Of a stretch of DNA of 64,000 nt, positions 48,928 through 55,637 are shown one piece after another. Numbering within the stretch: the first letter of the stretch is position 1; the number at the start of each line of letters is the position of its first letter. The position numbers and the translations under genes are program-made. Under the pieces are notes generated by a model that saw only the letters and a program-made list of their open reading frames with translations, did not search any database and had not been told where the DNA came from. The DNA comes from Sphaerotilus uruguayifluvii (lineage in GTDB: Bacteria; Pseudomonadota; Gammaproteobacteria; Burkholderiales; Burkholderiaceae_C), in the NCBI RefSeq assembly GCF_013294065.1, contig NZ_JABSNM010000009.1:62001-126000 (forward strand), written 5' to 3'.

Positions 48928-49380
48928 ATGAACTTCCGCACCTTTGCCCTTGCTGCTCTCGCACTGGGCGTGGCCTGTGGCGCGGCCCGAGCGCAAGGCC
49001 ACCAGCCCTCGGTCAGCAAGCCCGTGACTCAACTTCAGTACGGCGGCACCGGTGTCAAGGACGCCAGCGGCAAGGAACTGCTCGCCAGCCCGGCCTATGG
49101 CGATCTCGGCAAGGGCCCGCACGGCACCTTCATCCGCATGCCGGCGGGCTTCGTCAGCCACGCGCACATCCACTCCGGCGACTACTGGGGCGTCGTCATC
49201 TCGGGCGTGGCCGCCAACGGCACGCCCGGCAGCACCGACGTGCCGCTGCCGGCCGGCTCCTACTGGTTCCAGAAGGGCGGGGAGACGCACGTGACCAAGT
49301 GCTTGTCGCCCAACGAATGCCTGTTCTTCATCAGCCAGGGCGGCAAGTTCGACTACGTCGTCGAGTCGATGGCGCACTGA
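48928..49380 (+). CDS. Secreted cupin-domain protein
   Basis: 150 residues. Signal peptide with cleavage about ARA-QG (residue 23), then a single cupin barrel with HAHIHSGDYWGVVISG supplying metal-binding His residues and a matching second motif around GGETHVTKC. Function unknown; resembles DUF4437-type exported cupins. GGAG precedes the ATG at 48928 by 5 bases. It is 27 bp upstream of the azoreductase and divergent from a LysR gene, so likely part of an inducible detoxification unit. Confidence 0.83.
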   Translation: MNFRTFALAALALGVACGAARAQGHQPSVSKPVTQLQYGGTGVKDASGKELLASPAYGDLGKGPHGTFIRMPAGFVSHAHIHSGDYWGVVISGVAANGTPGSTDVPLPAGSYWFQKGGETHVTKCLSPNECLFFISQGGKFDYVVESMAH

Positions 49381-49407
49381 CCGATTCCACCGAAGGTGAA
49401 TTTCCCC

Positions 49408-50049
49408 ATGAAGACACTCCTCTACGTTCAGGGTTCGCCGCGTGGCGAACGCTCCAAGACCGCGCAGGTGGCGCAGGCCTTCCTCGACAGCTACCAGCGC
49501 ACCCACCCGCAGGCCCGCATCGACGTGCTCGAACTCTGGCAGGCGCCGCTGCCGGAGTTCGATGGTGACCGTGCCGCCGCCAAGATGAGCTTCTTCGGCG
49601 ACGCGGCGATGAACGACAGGCAGCGCACGGCCTGGGACGAGATCGTCGAGATCGCCGCGCGCTTCAAGGCCGCCGACGACTATCTGTTCACGGTGCCGAT
49701 GTGGAACGCCGGCATTCCCTACCGGCTCAAGCTCTACATCGACCTGCTGACCCAGCCTGGCCTGCTGTTCGGCTTCGACCCGGACAAGGGTTACAGTGGT
49801 CTGCTCGGCGGCAAGCGATCCACGGCCATCTACGCCAGCGGCGTGTACGCCCCGGGGCTGCCGCGCGAGTTCGGCGCCGACTTCCATTCGAGCTACTTCG
49901 ACGACTGGCTGCGCTTCATCGGCATCGAGGACCGCGTGAGCGTGCGGCTGCAGCCCAACCTGCGCACACCCGACCCCGCCGGGGTCATGGCGGCGGCGCG
50001 GGCGGCGGCGGCCCAGGCCGGTCAGCGCCGGTGCCATGGGGGAGGCTGA
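49408..50049 (+). CDS. FMN-dependent NADH-azoreductase (AzoR-like), copy 2
   Basis: 213 residues from the ATG at 49408; the frame also has a GTG at 49396. FMN loop QGSPRGERSKTAQVAQAF, the catalytic-region VPMWNAGIPYRLKLYIDLL and GLLFGFDPDKGY mark the AzoR/flavodoxin_2 family. It reduces azo dyes or quinones with NADH. It follows the cupin gene in what looks like a two-gene unit under the divergent LysR. It is only distantly similar to the copy at 44062. Confidence 0.9.
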   Translation: MKTLLYVQGSPRGERSKTAQVAQAFLDSYQRTHPQARIDVLELWQAPLPEFDGDRAAAKMSFFGDAAMNDRQRTAWDEIVEIAARFKAADDYLFTVPMWNAGIPYRLKLYIDLLTQPGLLFGFDPDKGYSGLLGGKRSTAIYASGVYAPGLPREFGADFHSSYFDDWLRFIGIEDRVSVRLQPNLRTPDPAGVMAAARAAAAQAGQRRCHGGG

Positions 50050-50061
50050 TCCGGCTTGGCA

Positions 50062-50091
50062 TTGACAGTCCCGCTGACCGCCCTCTACATT
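50062..50091 (+). promoter_or_regulatory. Sigma-70 type promoter of the leu leader
   Basis: TTGACA (50062-50067) and TACATT (50086-50091) are 18 bases apart, the best -35/-10 pair in the window. The expected start point, about 50098, coincides with the ATG of the leader peptide. Confidence 0.7.
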
Positions 50092-50097
50092 CAAGGA

Positions 50098-50190
50098 ATG
50101 TCCCCGCGCCGCACGCTATCCCTGAACCTAGGTCTGACCCTGGGCCGGGATCTGCTCGTGCGCGCTGCGCCCCCGTTCGCGGGTCGCTGA
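50098..50190 (+). CDS. leuA leader peptide (attenuation)
   Basis: A 30-residue frame starting directly after the leu promoter. Seven leucines fall at residues 7, 9, 11, 13, 15, 19 and 20, two of them coded by CTA, a codon that should be rare in so GC-rich a genome. It ends 146 bp before leuA and is followed by two strong hairpins, the classical layout for leucine-controlled attenuation. With the -10 only 6 bases before the ATG, the message is probably leaderless. Confidence 0.75.
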   Translation: MSPRRTLSLNLGLTLGRDLLVRAAPPFAGR

Positions 50191-50216
50191 AACTCCCCCT
50201 GATCCCGGCAGCCCAC

Positions 50217-50232
50217 CCGCACTGACGTGCGG
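50217..50232 (+). promoter_or_regulatory. First hairpin of the leu attenuator
   Basis: CCGCAC and GTGCGG pair perfectly around TGAC, 26 bases after the leader-peptide stop. It may act as the pause or competing structure in attenuation. Confidence 0.45.
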
Positions 50233-50248
50233 CAGGGGAGTGCTCGCG

Positions 50249-50293
50249 TCCCTGATCCGTGTCGGCTTCGGCATCCCGAAGCCACGGCAGGGA
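50249..50293 (+). promoter_or_regulatory. Main attenuator hairpin before leuA
   Basis: Three stacked stems, TCCCTG/CAGGGA, CCGT/ACGG and GGCTTCGG/CCGAAGCC, give 18 base pairs with a CATC loop and bulges only on the 5' side. It ends 43 bases before the leuA ATG. No T tract follows, so it may act through Rho or by hiding a translation site. Confidence 0.6.
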
Positions 50294-50336
50294 CGTGTCG
50301 CGTCTGATCCCGACCGAATCCGACCGAGCCGATCCC

Positions 50337-52013
50337 ATGCTGAAGAACCCGTCTTCCAAGTACCGCCCCTTTCCTGCCATCGCCTTGCCTGACCGGCAGT
50401 GGCCGTCGCGCACCATCGAGCGCGCGCCGGTGTGGCTGTCCACCGACCTGCGCGACGGCAATCAGGCGCTGTTCGAGCCGATGAATGCCGAGCGCAAGCT
50501 GCGGCTGTTCGACCTGCTGGTGCAGGTCGGCCTGAAGGAGATCGAGGTGGGCTTTCCGGCTGCCTCGCAGACCGACTTCGACATCGTGCGCCACCTGATC
50601 GAGTCCGGCCGCGTGCCTGACGACGTGACGCTGATGGTCATGACGCAGGCCCGCGAGGACCTGATCGTGCGCACCGTCGAGGCCCTGCGCGGTGCCCGCC
50701 GTGCCATCGTGCATGTCTACAACGCCACCGCGCCGTTGTGGCGCCGCACGGTGTTCCGCCTGAGCGAGGACGAGGTCATGGCGCTGGTCGAGCGGCAGGT
50801 GCGCTGCCTGCGTCGGCTCACCGACGCCTGCCCCGACACCGAGTGGGTGCTGCAGTACTCGCCCGAGACCTTCTGCATGACCGAGCTGGAGGTGTCGCTG
50901 CGCGCCTGCACCACCGCGATGCAGGCCTGGGGCGCCGGGCCGGGCCGGCCGATCATCCTGAACCTGCCGACCACGGTCGAGGTCGCGACGCCCAACGTGT
51001 TCGCCGACCAGATCGAATGGATGGACCGGCATCTGCCGCAGCGCGAGCACGTCATCTTGTCGGTGCATCCGCACAACGACCGGGGCACCGGCGTGGCCTG
51101 CGCCGAACTGGCCCTGATGGCCGGTGCACAGCGCGTCGAGGGCTGCCTGTTCGGCAACGGCGAACGCAGCGGCAACGTCGATCTGGTGACGCTGGCGCTC
51201 AACCTGTACACCCAGGGCGTCGCGCCGGGGCTGGACTTCTCCGACCTCGGCGCGGTGGCGCGCACCGTCGAGGCCTGCACCGCACTGCCGGTGCATCCAC
51301 GCCATCCCTATGCCGGCGATCTGGTGCACACGGCCTTCTCCGGCTCGCACCAGGACGCCATCCGCAAGGGGCTGGCGGCACGAAGCGAAGGCGGTTTCTG
51401 GGAGGTGCCCTATCTGCCGATCGATCCGGCCGACATCGGCCGCACGTTCGACAATGTCATCCGCGTCAACAGCCAGTCCGGCAAGGGCGGCATCGCCTAC
51501 CTGATGGAGCGGCATTTCGGGCTGGTGATGCCCCGGCGCATGCAGGTCGAGTTCAGTGCCGTGGTGCAGGCCCATGCCGACACCAGCGAGGCCGAGGTCG
51601 ATGTCGACAGGCTCTGGACCTTGTTCGCCGCCACCTATCTGGCCCCGACCGCCGAGGGCGGGGCGCTGACCTGCCACGGCCACCGCTGCCATGCCATCAA
51701 TGCAGAGGGAGCAGGAGCCGCCGTGCGCGTCGAGCTGGACCTGACGCACCGGGGCATCCGCACCACGCTGCACGGCACCGGCACCGGCCCGGTGGACGCC
51801 ACCGTACAGGCCCTCGACCGCCATCTGCGCATCGACCACTTCGAGGAACGCTCCGCAAGCTCAGGCGCCGACGCCTCCGCATGGGCCATCGTCGAGATGG
51901 CCTGTCGGGACCAGCCCGGCACCCGATTTGGCGTCGGTCGGCATGCCGACATCGCCACGGCCGGCGTGCTGGCGGTACTGAGTGCAGCCGCGCGCTGGGA
52001 ACAGGTCAGCTGA
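50337..52013 (+). CDS. leuA: 2-isopropylmalate synthase (long LeuA2 form)
   Basis: 558 residues, beginning MLKNPSSKYRPFPAIALPDR as in the long fungal/actinobacterial-like class. TIM-barrel motifs STDLRDGNQALFEPM and SVHPHNDRGTGVACAE (metal His pair), then a C-terminal regulatory domain (about 430-555) that binds leucine. It commits 2-oxoisovalerate to leucine synthesis. The frame opens 26 codons earlier, but that stretch is the attenuator. Its TGA overlaps the ATG of a transposase remnant. Confidence 0.96.
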   Translation: MLKNPSSKYRPFPAIALPDRQWPSRTIERAPVWLSTDLRDGNQALFEPMNAERKLRLFDLLVQVGLKEIEVGFPAASQTDFDIVRHLIESGRVPDDVTLMVMTQAREDLIVRTVEALRGARRAIVHVYNATAPLWRRTVFRLSEDEVMALVERQVRCLRRLTDACPDTEWVLQYSPETFCMTELEVSLRACTTAMQAWGAGPGRPIILNLPTTVEVATPNVFADQIEWMDRHLPQREHVILSVHPHNDRGTGVACAELALMAGAQRVEGCLFGNGERSGNVDLVTLALNLYTQGVAPGLDFSDLGAVARTVEACTALPVHPRHPYAGDLVHTAFSGSHQDAIRKGLAARSEGGFWEVPYLPIDPADIGRTFDNVIRVNSQSGKGGIAYLMERHFGLVMPRRMQVEFSAVVQAHADTSEAEVDVDRLWTLFAATYLAPTAEGGALTCHGHRCHAINAEGAGAAVRVELDLTHRGIRTTLHGTGTGPVDATVQALDRHLRIDHFEERSASSGADASAWAIVEMACRDQPGTRFGVGRHADIATAGVLAVLSAAARWEQVS

Positions 52014-52351
52014 TGAACCGGCTGCAGCCGGTGAGCGAGTTCCACGGCGTGAGCGCGCTGGAGCGGGCTTTGAAAAATCAGGTTGGCGTCGTGCTGATCG
52101 ATGGCGGCTACACGGGCCGGCCGTTCGAGCGCGGCGTGCGCGAGATCCTGGGCGAGCAGGTGACGGTGGAGGTGGCCCGGCGCAGCGAACTGCACACCTT
52201 TGCGGTCATGCCCCAGCGCTGGATCGTCGAGCGCAGCTTCGCGTGGCTGGAGAAGAACCGGCGCCTGAGGAAGAACTGCGAGCGTTGGCTCAACACCAGC
52301 CTGCAGTTCGTCCATCTCGCCTTCCTGGCCTTGCTTCTCCGGAGATCGTGA
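52013..52351 (+). pseudogene. IS5-family transposase remnant (C-terminal part)
   Basis: A 112-codon frame. Residues from about 24 on (GVVLIDGGYTGRPFE and RWIVERSFAWLEKNRRLRKNCE) are the C-terminal DDE region of IS5-family transposases, with the last catalytic Glu in the ERSFAW motif. The N-terminal DNA-binding part and the first catalytic Asp are missing, so it cannot be active. Its first ATG overlaps the leuA stop, so the element apparently inserted or was deleted right at the leuA 3' end. Confidence 0.85.
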
Positions 52352-52439
52352 ACACGCTCTCAGGCCCTCTACCGCAACGCTCTTTGCCTTGACCTTCGTG
52401 CTCAACTATGCGGGCGTCAAGGAGCAGTGAACGGCCCTG

Positions 52440-52470
52440 GCCGCCTGGGTATCCTCTCTGGCGGCTTTTT
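52440..52470 (+). terminator. Rho-independent terminator
   Basis: GCCGCC and GGCGGC form a perfect 6-bp stem around a 14-base loop, followed directly by TTTTT. It is the only hairpin in the window with a proper T tract, and lies 88 bases after the IS remnant. It insulates leuA from the GTPase module. Confidence 0.75.
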
Positions 52471-52539
52471 CATTTGCGGAATGGGCCTGTTTTCTGATCG
52501 TTCCCTTGTTTGAGAGAGCGTGATCAAAGTCACGCCGAA

Positions 52540-52586
52540 GAGGCGTTTGACGAGCCAAGAGTCTGGCTAGACTCGTCGAGGCGTTT
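52540..52586 (+). promoter_or_regulatory. Candidate operator/promoter of the GTPase module
   Basis: GAGGCGTTT occurs twice in the same orientation (52540-52548 and 52578-52586, 38 bp apart). Between them lies the palindrome GAGTCTGGCTAGACTC (52559-52574). TTGACG (52547-52552) and TAGACT (52568-52573) could be -35 and -10, with a short 15-base spacer. No known regulator site was recognised. Confidence 0.45.
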
Positions 52587-52693
52587 CCCTGAGCTGGAAG
52601 ACTGGAAACGCATTATCACAATCCCGGGTGCCGTCTTCGAACAGCATTCACGCTTGTCGGGCAAGATCGACGCTCGTTCCCGATCCTGATTTC

Positions 52694-53572
52694 ATGACGG
52701 ATTTCTCGCAGTCATCCTCTCGTCCTCGCCTCTTCGTGCGCGCATGGCAGTTGCGTGATGCCGATGCGGGCGCGCTGAAGCTCTTCCTGAATCTGTTGCG
52801 TGGCCGGATGCAGGCCGAGTGGGTTTCCGGCGAGGACGGGCCGGTCGACCTGCTGGTCGCGCCAGTGGCGGCGGCGCCGCCGCCAGGTCAGGAAGCCTTG
52901 CACCTGCCGGGTCTGGTGCGGCTGTCGGTCGCTGCCGATGCCGCCGAGGCCGCTGCATCGCCACCGCCCGTGCTGTCGCGGCCGTTGCAGTTCGAGGATT
53001 TCGCCGCGTTCCTGCGGCAGATCGAGCCGGAACTGATCTCGACGCTGGAATCACGGCGCCCGGCACCTGCTGCTGCACCGACTCTTTCGCTTGAGCCTGC
53101 GTCTGCGTCTGCGTCTGCGTCTGCGCCGAAGCCGGTGGCGACACCGAGTCCTGTTTCCGAGCGCGCACCGGCCGCGACGGTCGAGCCGGCGACCGAGTCG
53201 CCGGCCGGTGCTCGCGTTGCGGCCCGTCCTCCGCTCGATTTGGCGCCCGGCGCTCGTGTGCGACTGCGACGCTGGCCCGATCCGGTCCAGTTGCAGGGGC
53301 GGCGCGGCCATCAACGGCTGGCCAGCCAGATCGCGTCCACTGCGCTCGAGCGCGACGATCTGCTGGCTCTGTCGGGCCTGCCGGCGGTCGAGGTCGATGC
53401 CTTCCTGGAGGCGATGCATCGCGCCGAACTGCTCGAGGTGCTGCCGCCGGAGCCTGCGGGTGCTGATCGGGCCGATGCTGGGACGCCTGCCGCGACGGAG
53501 GCTGCTCCGGAGCCTGTGCCAGGGAGCCTGTTCGGTCTGATCCGTCGCCGTCTGGGCATCGGCAATTCCTGA
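52694..53572 (+). CDS. Unknown protein of the GTPase/roadblock module
   Basis: 292 residues, not recognised. Residues 1-120 look folded (LFVRAWQLRDADAGALKLFLNLL ... FEDFAAFLRQIEPEL). Residues about 125-190 are an Ala/Pro/Ser linker containing a coded hexanucleotide repeat (ASASASASA). The C-terminal part (about 195-262) has LERDDLLALSGLPAVEVDAFLEAMHRAELLEVL, which resembles a winged helix such as the DUF742 protein of actinobacterial conservons; this is a weak analogy. The start at 52694 follows no clear ribosome site. The GTPase start is 4 bp after its stop. Confidence 0.75.
   Translation: MTDFSQSSSRPRLFVRAWQLRDADAGALKLFLNLLRGRMQAEWVSGEDGPVDLLVAPVAAAPPPGQEALHLPGLVRLSVAADAAEAAASPPPVLSRPLQFEDFAAFLRQIEPELISTLESRRPAPAAAPTLSLEPASASASASAPKPVATPSPVSERAPAATVEPATESPAGARVAARPPLDLAPGARVRLRRWPDPVQLQGRRGHQRLASQIASTALERDDLLALSGLPAVEVDAFLEAMHRAELLEVLPPEPAGADRADAGTPAATEAAPEPVPGSLFGLIRRRLGIGNS
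53097..53125 (+). repeat. In-frame hexanucleotide repeat (CTGCGT)
   Basis: Four perfect CTGCGT units and a partial fifth code alternating Ala-Ser in the linker of the unknown protein. Gain or loss of units by slippage would change linker length by two residues without shifting frame. Confidence 0.85.
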
Positions 53573-53576
53573 GCAT

Positions 53577-54170
53577 GTGTCCCGGTCCAGTCTGATGCGC
53601 GACTGCAAGATCGTCTTCACGGGCACGCCTGGCGCCGGCAAGACCACGGCCATCGGCGCGATCAGCGACACGCCGCCCGTGGTCACCGACGTGCCCAACC
53701 GCGATCCCTCTCTGGCGAAGGAGCGCACCACCGTCGGCATGGACTACGGCGAGGTGGTGATCGCCGACCTGGTGCGCGTGCGTCTGTTCGGCACGCCTGG
53801 GCAGGTTCGATTCGATTTTCTCTGGCCCATCCTCGCCCACAAGGCCATGGGCCTGGTGATTCTGGTCGACAACAGCCGGCCGGATCCACTGGCCGACCTG
53901 CGGCTCTACCTCGATGCCTTTGCCGAGCAGCTCGAGCACACCGCCTGTGTCATCGGCATTGGCCGGACCGAGTCCCACGCCACGCCAAGCCTGCAGTTCT
54001 TCGTCGACGAGCTGGTGCGGCGGGGGCGGGTGTTCCCGGTGCTGCCGGTCGATGTGCGTGAGCGTGACCAGGTGCTGATGCTGCTCGACTGCGTGCTGGC
54101 GCAGGTCGAGGCCCGCAACCGCGCCGGGCTGGGGCTGCCGGGCCTGCGCCGGACCCGCCGCGGCGGATGA
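53577..54170 (+). CDS. Small Ras-like GTPase (MglA/CvnD type)
   Basis: 197 residues from a GTG at 53577; an ATG at 53595 (MRDCKIVFTG) is equally likely. G1 is GTPGAGKTT (16-24), the G2 region is KERTTVGMDYG (48-58), and G3 is LFGTPGQ (70-76), the form seen in bacterial GTPases paired with roadblock proteins. The G4 position reads GRTE (129-132) rather than NKxD, so guanine specificity may be altered. The family acts as a GTP-loaded switch in polarity or signalling. A roadblock gene follows 122 bp later. Confidence 0.87.
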   Translation: MSRSSLMRDCKIVFTGTPGAGKTTAIGAISDTPPVVTDVPNRDPSLAKERTTVGMDYGEVVIADLVRVRLFGTPGQVRFDFLWPILAHKAMGLVILVDNSRPDPLADLRLYLDAFAEQLEHTACVIGIGRTESHATPSLQFFVDELVRRGRVFPVLPVDVRERDQVLMLLDCVLAQVEARNRAGLGLPGLRRTRRGG

Positions 54171-54292
54171 GCAGCGCCCGCCAGCGCAGGAGAAATTTCC
54201 ATTCGAGGTCGCGGGCTGCCTCGCCGCCCATGACCGCCCGACCTGATCCTTGTCCTCAACAATTCCACACTGACCACGGAAGGAAACTCAAC

Positions 54293-54652
54293 ATGGCCAA
54301 CATCAAGCAGAGCCTGGAGCAGCTGATGACCGTCGACGGCGCGATGTGCGCCGCCCTCGTCGACTCGGAGAGCGGCATGATGCTCGGATCGACCGGCTCC
54401 GGCGTCGACCTGGAAATCGCCGCCGCCGGCAACACCGAAGTGATGCGTGCCAAGCTGCGCACGATGAAGCAGCTCGGTCTGGACGATCGCATCGACGACA
54501 TCCTGATCACGCTGGGCAAGCAGTACCACATCATCCGTCCGTGCTCGCGCCAAGAAGGCATGTTCTTCTACTTCGTTCTGGACAAGGGCCGCTCGAATCT
54601 GGCGCTTGCCCGCCGCAAGGCCACGGACGTCGACCGCGACCTGCAGTTCTGA
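54293..54652 (+). CDS. Roadblock/LC7-domain protein (MglB-like)
   Basis: 119 residues forming one complete roadblock fold (about 5-105): IKQSLEQLMTVDGAMCAALVD, MMLGSTGSGVDLEIAAAGNTEV and FFYFVLDKGRSNLALARRK. Bacterial roadblock dimers act as GAPs or scaffolds for a small GTPase coded nearby, as MglB does for MglA; here that is the gene ending at 54170. GGAAGGA lies about 9 bases before the ATG, the best ribosome site of the three-gene module. Confidence 0.9.
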   Translation: MANIKQSLEQLMTVDGAMCAALVDSESGMMLGSTGSGVDLEIAAAGNTEVMRAKLRTMKQLGLDDRIDDILITLGKQYHIIRPCSRQEGMFFYFVLDKGRSNLALARRKATDVDRDLQF

Positions 54653-54701
54653 GGCACGCCCTGGACGCAGGGGCCCTGCGCGGGTTCTAGAATCCGCGCC
54701 G

Positions 54702-55628
54702 ATGAATCCTCTCTCACGGCCCGTGGCGGTGGCGCCCGTCTCCGGTCGTCCCGCCCTGTGGCCCGGTCTGGCCTTCGCGCTGATCGGGTCGATCGCCTTC
54801 TCCGGCAAGGCGATCATCGTCAAGCTGGCCTACCGTCACGGCGTCGACGCGGTGACGGTGCTGATGCTGCGCATGCTGTTCGCGCTGCCGCTGTTCCTCG
54901 CGCTGGCCTGGTGGTCGGGGCGGGGGCGGCCGGCGCTGACCCGGCGCGACTGGGGCGCGGTGCTCGGCCTGGGCTTCTCGGGCTACTACCTTGCCAGCTT
55001 CCTCGACTTTCTCGGCCTGGCCTACATCAGCGCCAGCCTCGAGCGCCTGATCCTCTATCTCAACCCGACGCTGGTGCTGCTGCTGGGCGTGCTGCTGCAC
55101 GGCCGCAAGGTCAGCGCCCGGCAGCTGCTGGCGCTGGCGGTCAGCTATGGCGGCGTGATGCTGGTCTTCGGCCACGAGCTGAGCGACCTGGGTCCGAACG
55201 TCGGGCTGGGCGCGCTGCTGGTCTTCGGCAGCGCGCTGAGCTATGCGGTCTATCTGGTGCAGAGCGGCCAGGAGGTGCAGCGCCTGGGCTCGCTGCGGCT
55301 GACCGGGCTGGCGACCACCGTGGCCTGCCTGCTGTGCATCGGCCAGTTCCTTCTGCTGCGCCCGGTGGCGTCGGTGCTGACGGTGCCGGCGCCGGTGCTG
55401 TGGCTGTCGCTGCTCAACGCCACCGCCTGCACCTTCGCGCCGGTCATCCTGGTGATGATGGGCATCGAGCGGCTGGGCGCGGCGCTGGCGGCGCAGACCG
55501 GCCTGGTCGGGCCGATGAGCACCATCCTGATGGGCATCTTCATTCTAGGCGAGCCGATGACGCCCTGGATCGTCGCCGGCACGGGGCTGGTGCTGGCGGG
55601 CGTGGCGCTGCTGGCGCGCTGGCGCTGA
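54702..55628 (+). CDS. EamA/DMT-family transporter, copy 1
   Basis: 308 residues with ten hydrophobic helices in two EamA repeats (about 15-145 and 165-305). The family exports amino acids or other small metabolites in the inner membrane; substrate unknown. The start at 54702 is favoured because TAGAAT (54688-54693) ends 8 bases upstream, implying a leaderless or near-leaderless message; the open frame upstream overlaps the roadblock gene and is not homologous. Convergent with the second EamA gene, 9 bp away. Confidence 0.9.
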   Translation: MNPLSRPVAVAPVSGRPALWPGLAFALIGSIAFSGKAIIVKLAYRHGVDAVTVLMLRMLFALPLFLALAWWSGRGRPALTRRDWGAVLGLGFSGYYLASFLDFLGLAYISASLERLILYLNPTLVLLLGVLLHGRKVSARQLLALAVSYGGVMLVFGHELSDLGPNVGLGALLVFGSALSYAVYLVQSGQEVQRLGSLRLTGLATTVACLLCIGQFLLLRPVASVLTVPAPVLWLSLLNATACTFAPVILVMMGIERLGAALAAQTGLVGPMSTILMGIFILGEPMTPWIVAGTGLVLAGVALLARWR

Positions 55629-55637
55629 CGCTGCGCT

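Larger units (their letters stand above)
52352..52693. other. 342-bp gene-free stretch after the IS remnant
   Basis: No complete gene. It begins with GTGAACACGCTCTCAG, resembling an IS end. An open frame ending at the TGA 52428-52430 codes a hydrophobic stretch (LFALTFVLNYAGV) that could be the last codons of a lost membrane protein. Then come a T-tailed terminator (52440-52470) and the upstream region of the GTPase module with direct repeats and a palindrome (52540-52586). Confidence 0.55.

Noticed and set aside
52370-52525. A pair of IS terminal inverted repeats (CACGCTCTCA near 52355 and TGAGAGAGCGTG near 52511)
   Set aside because: The match is short and imperfect and the orientation would place the element between them, where no transposase lies. 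Only the transposase remnant itself is supported.
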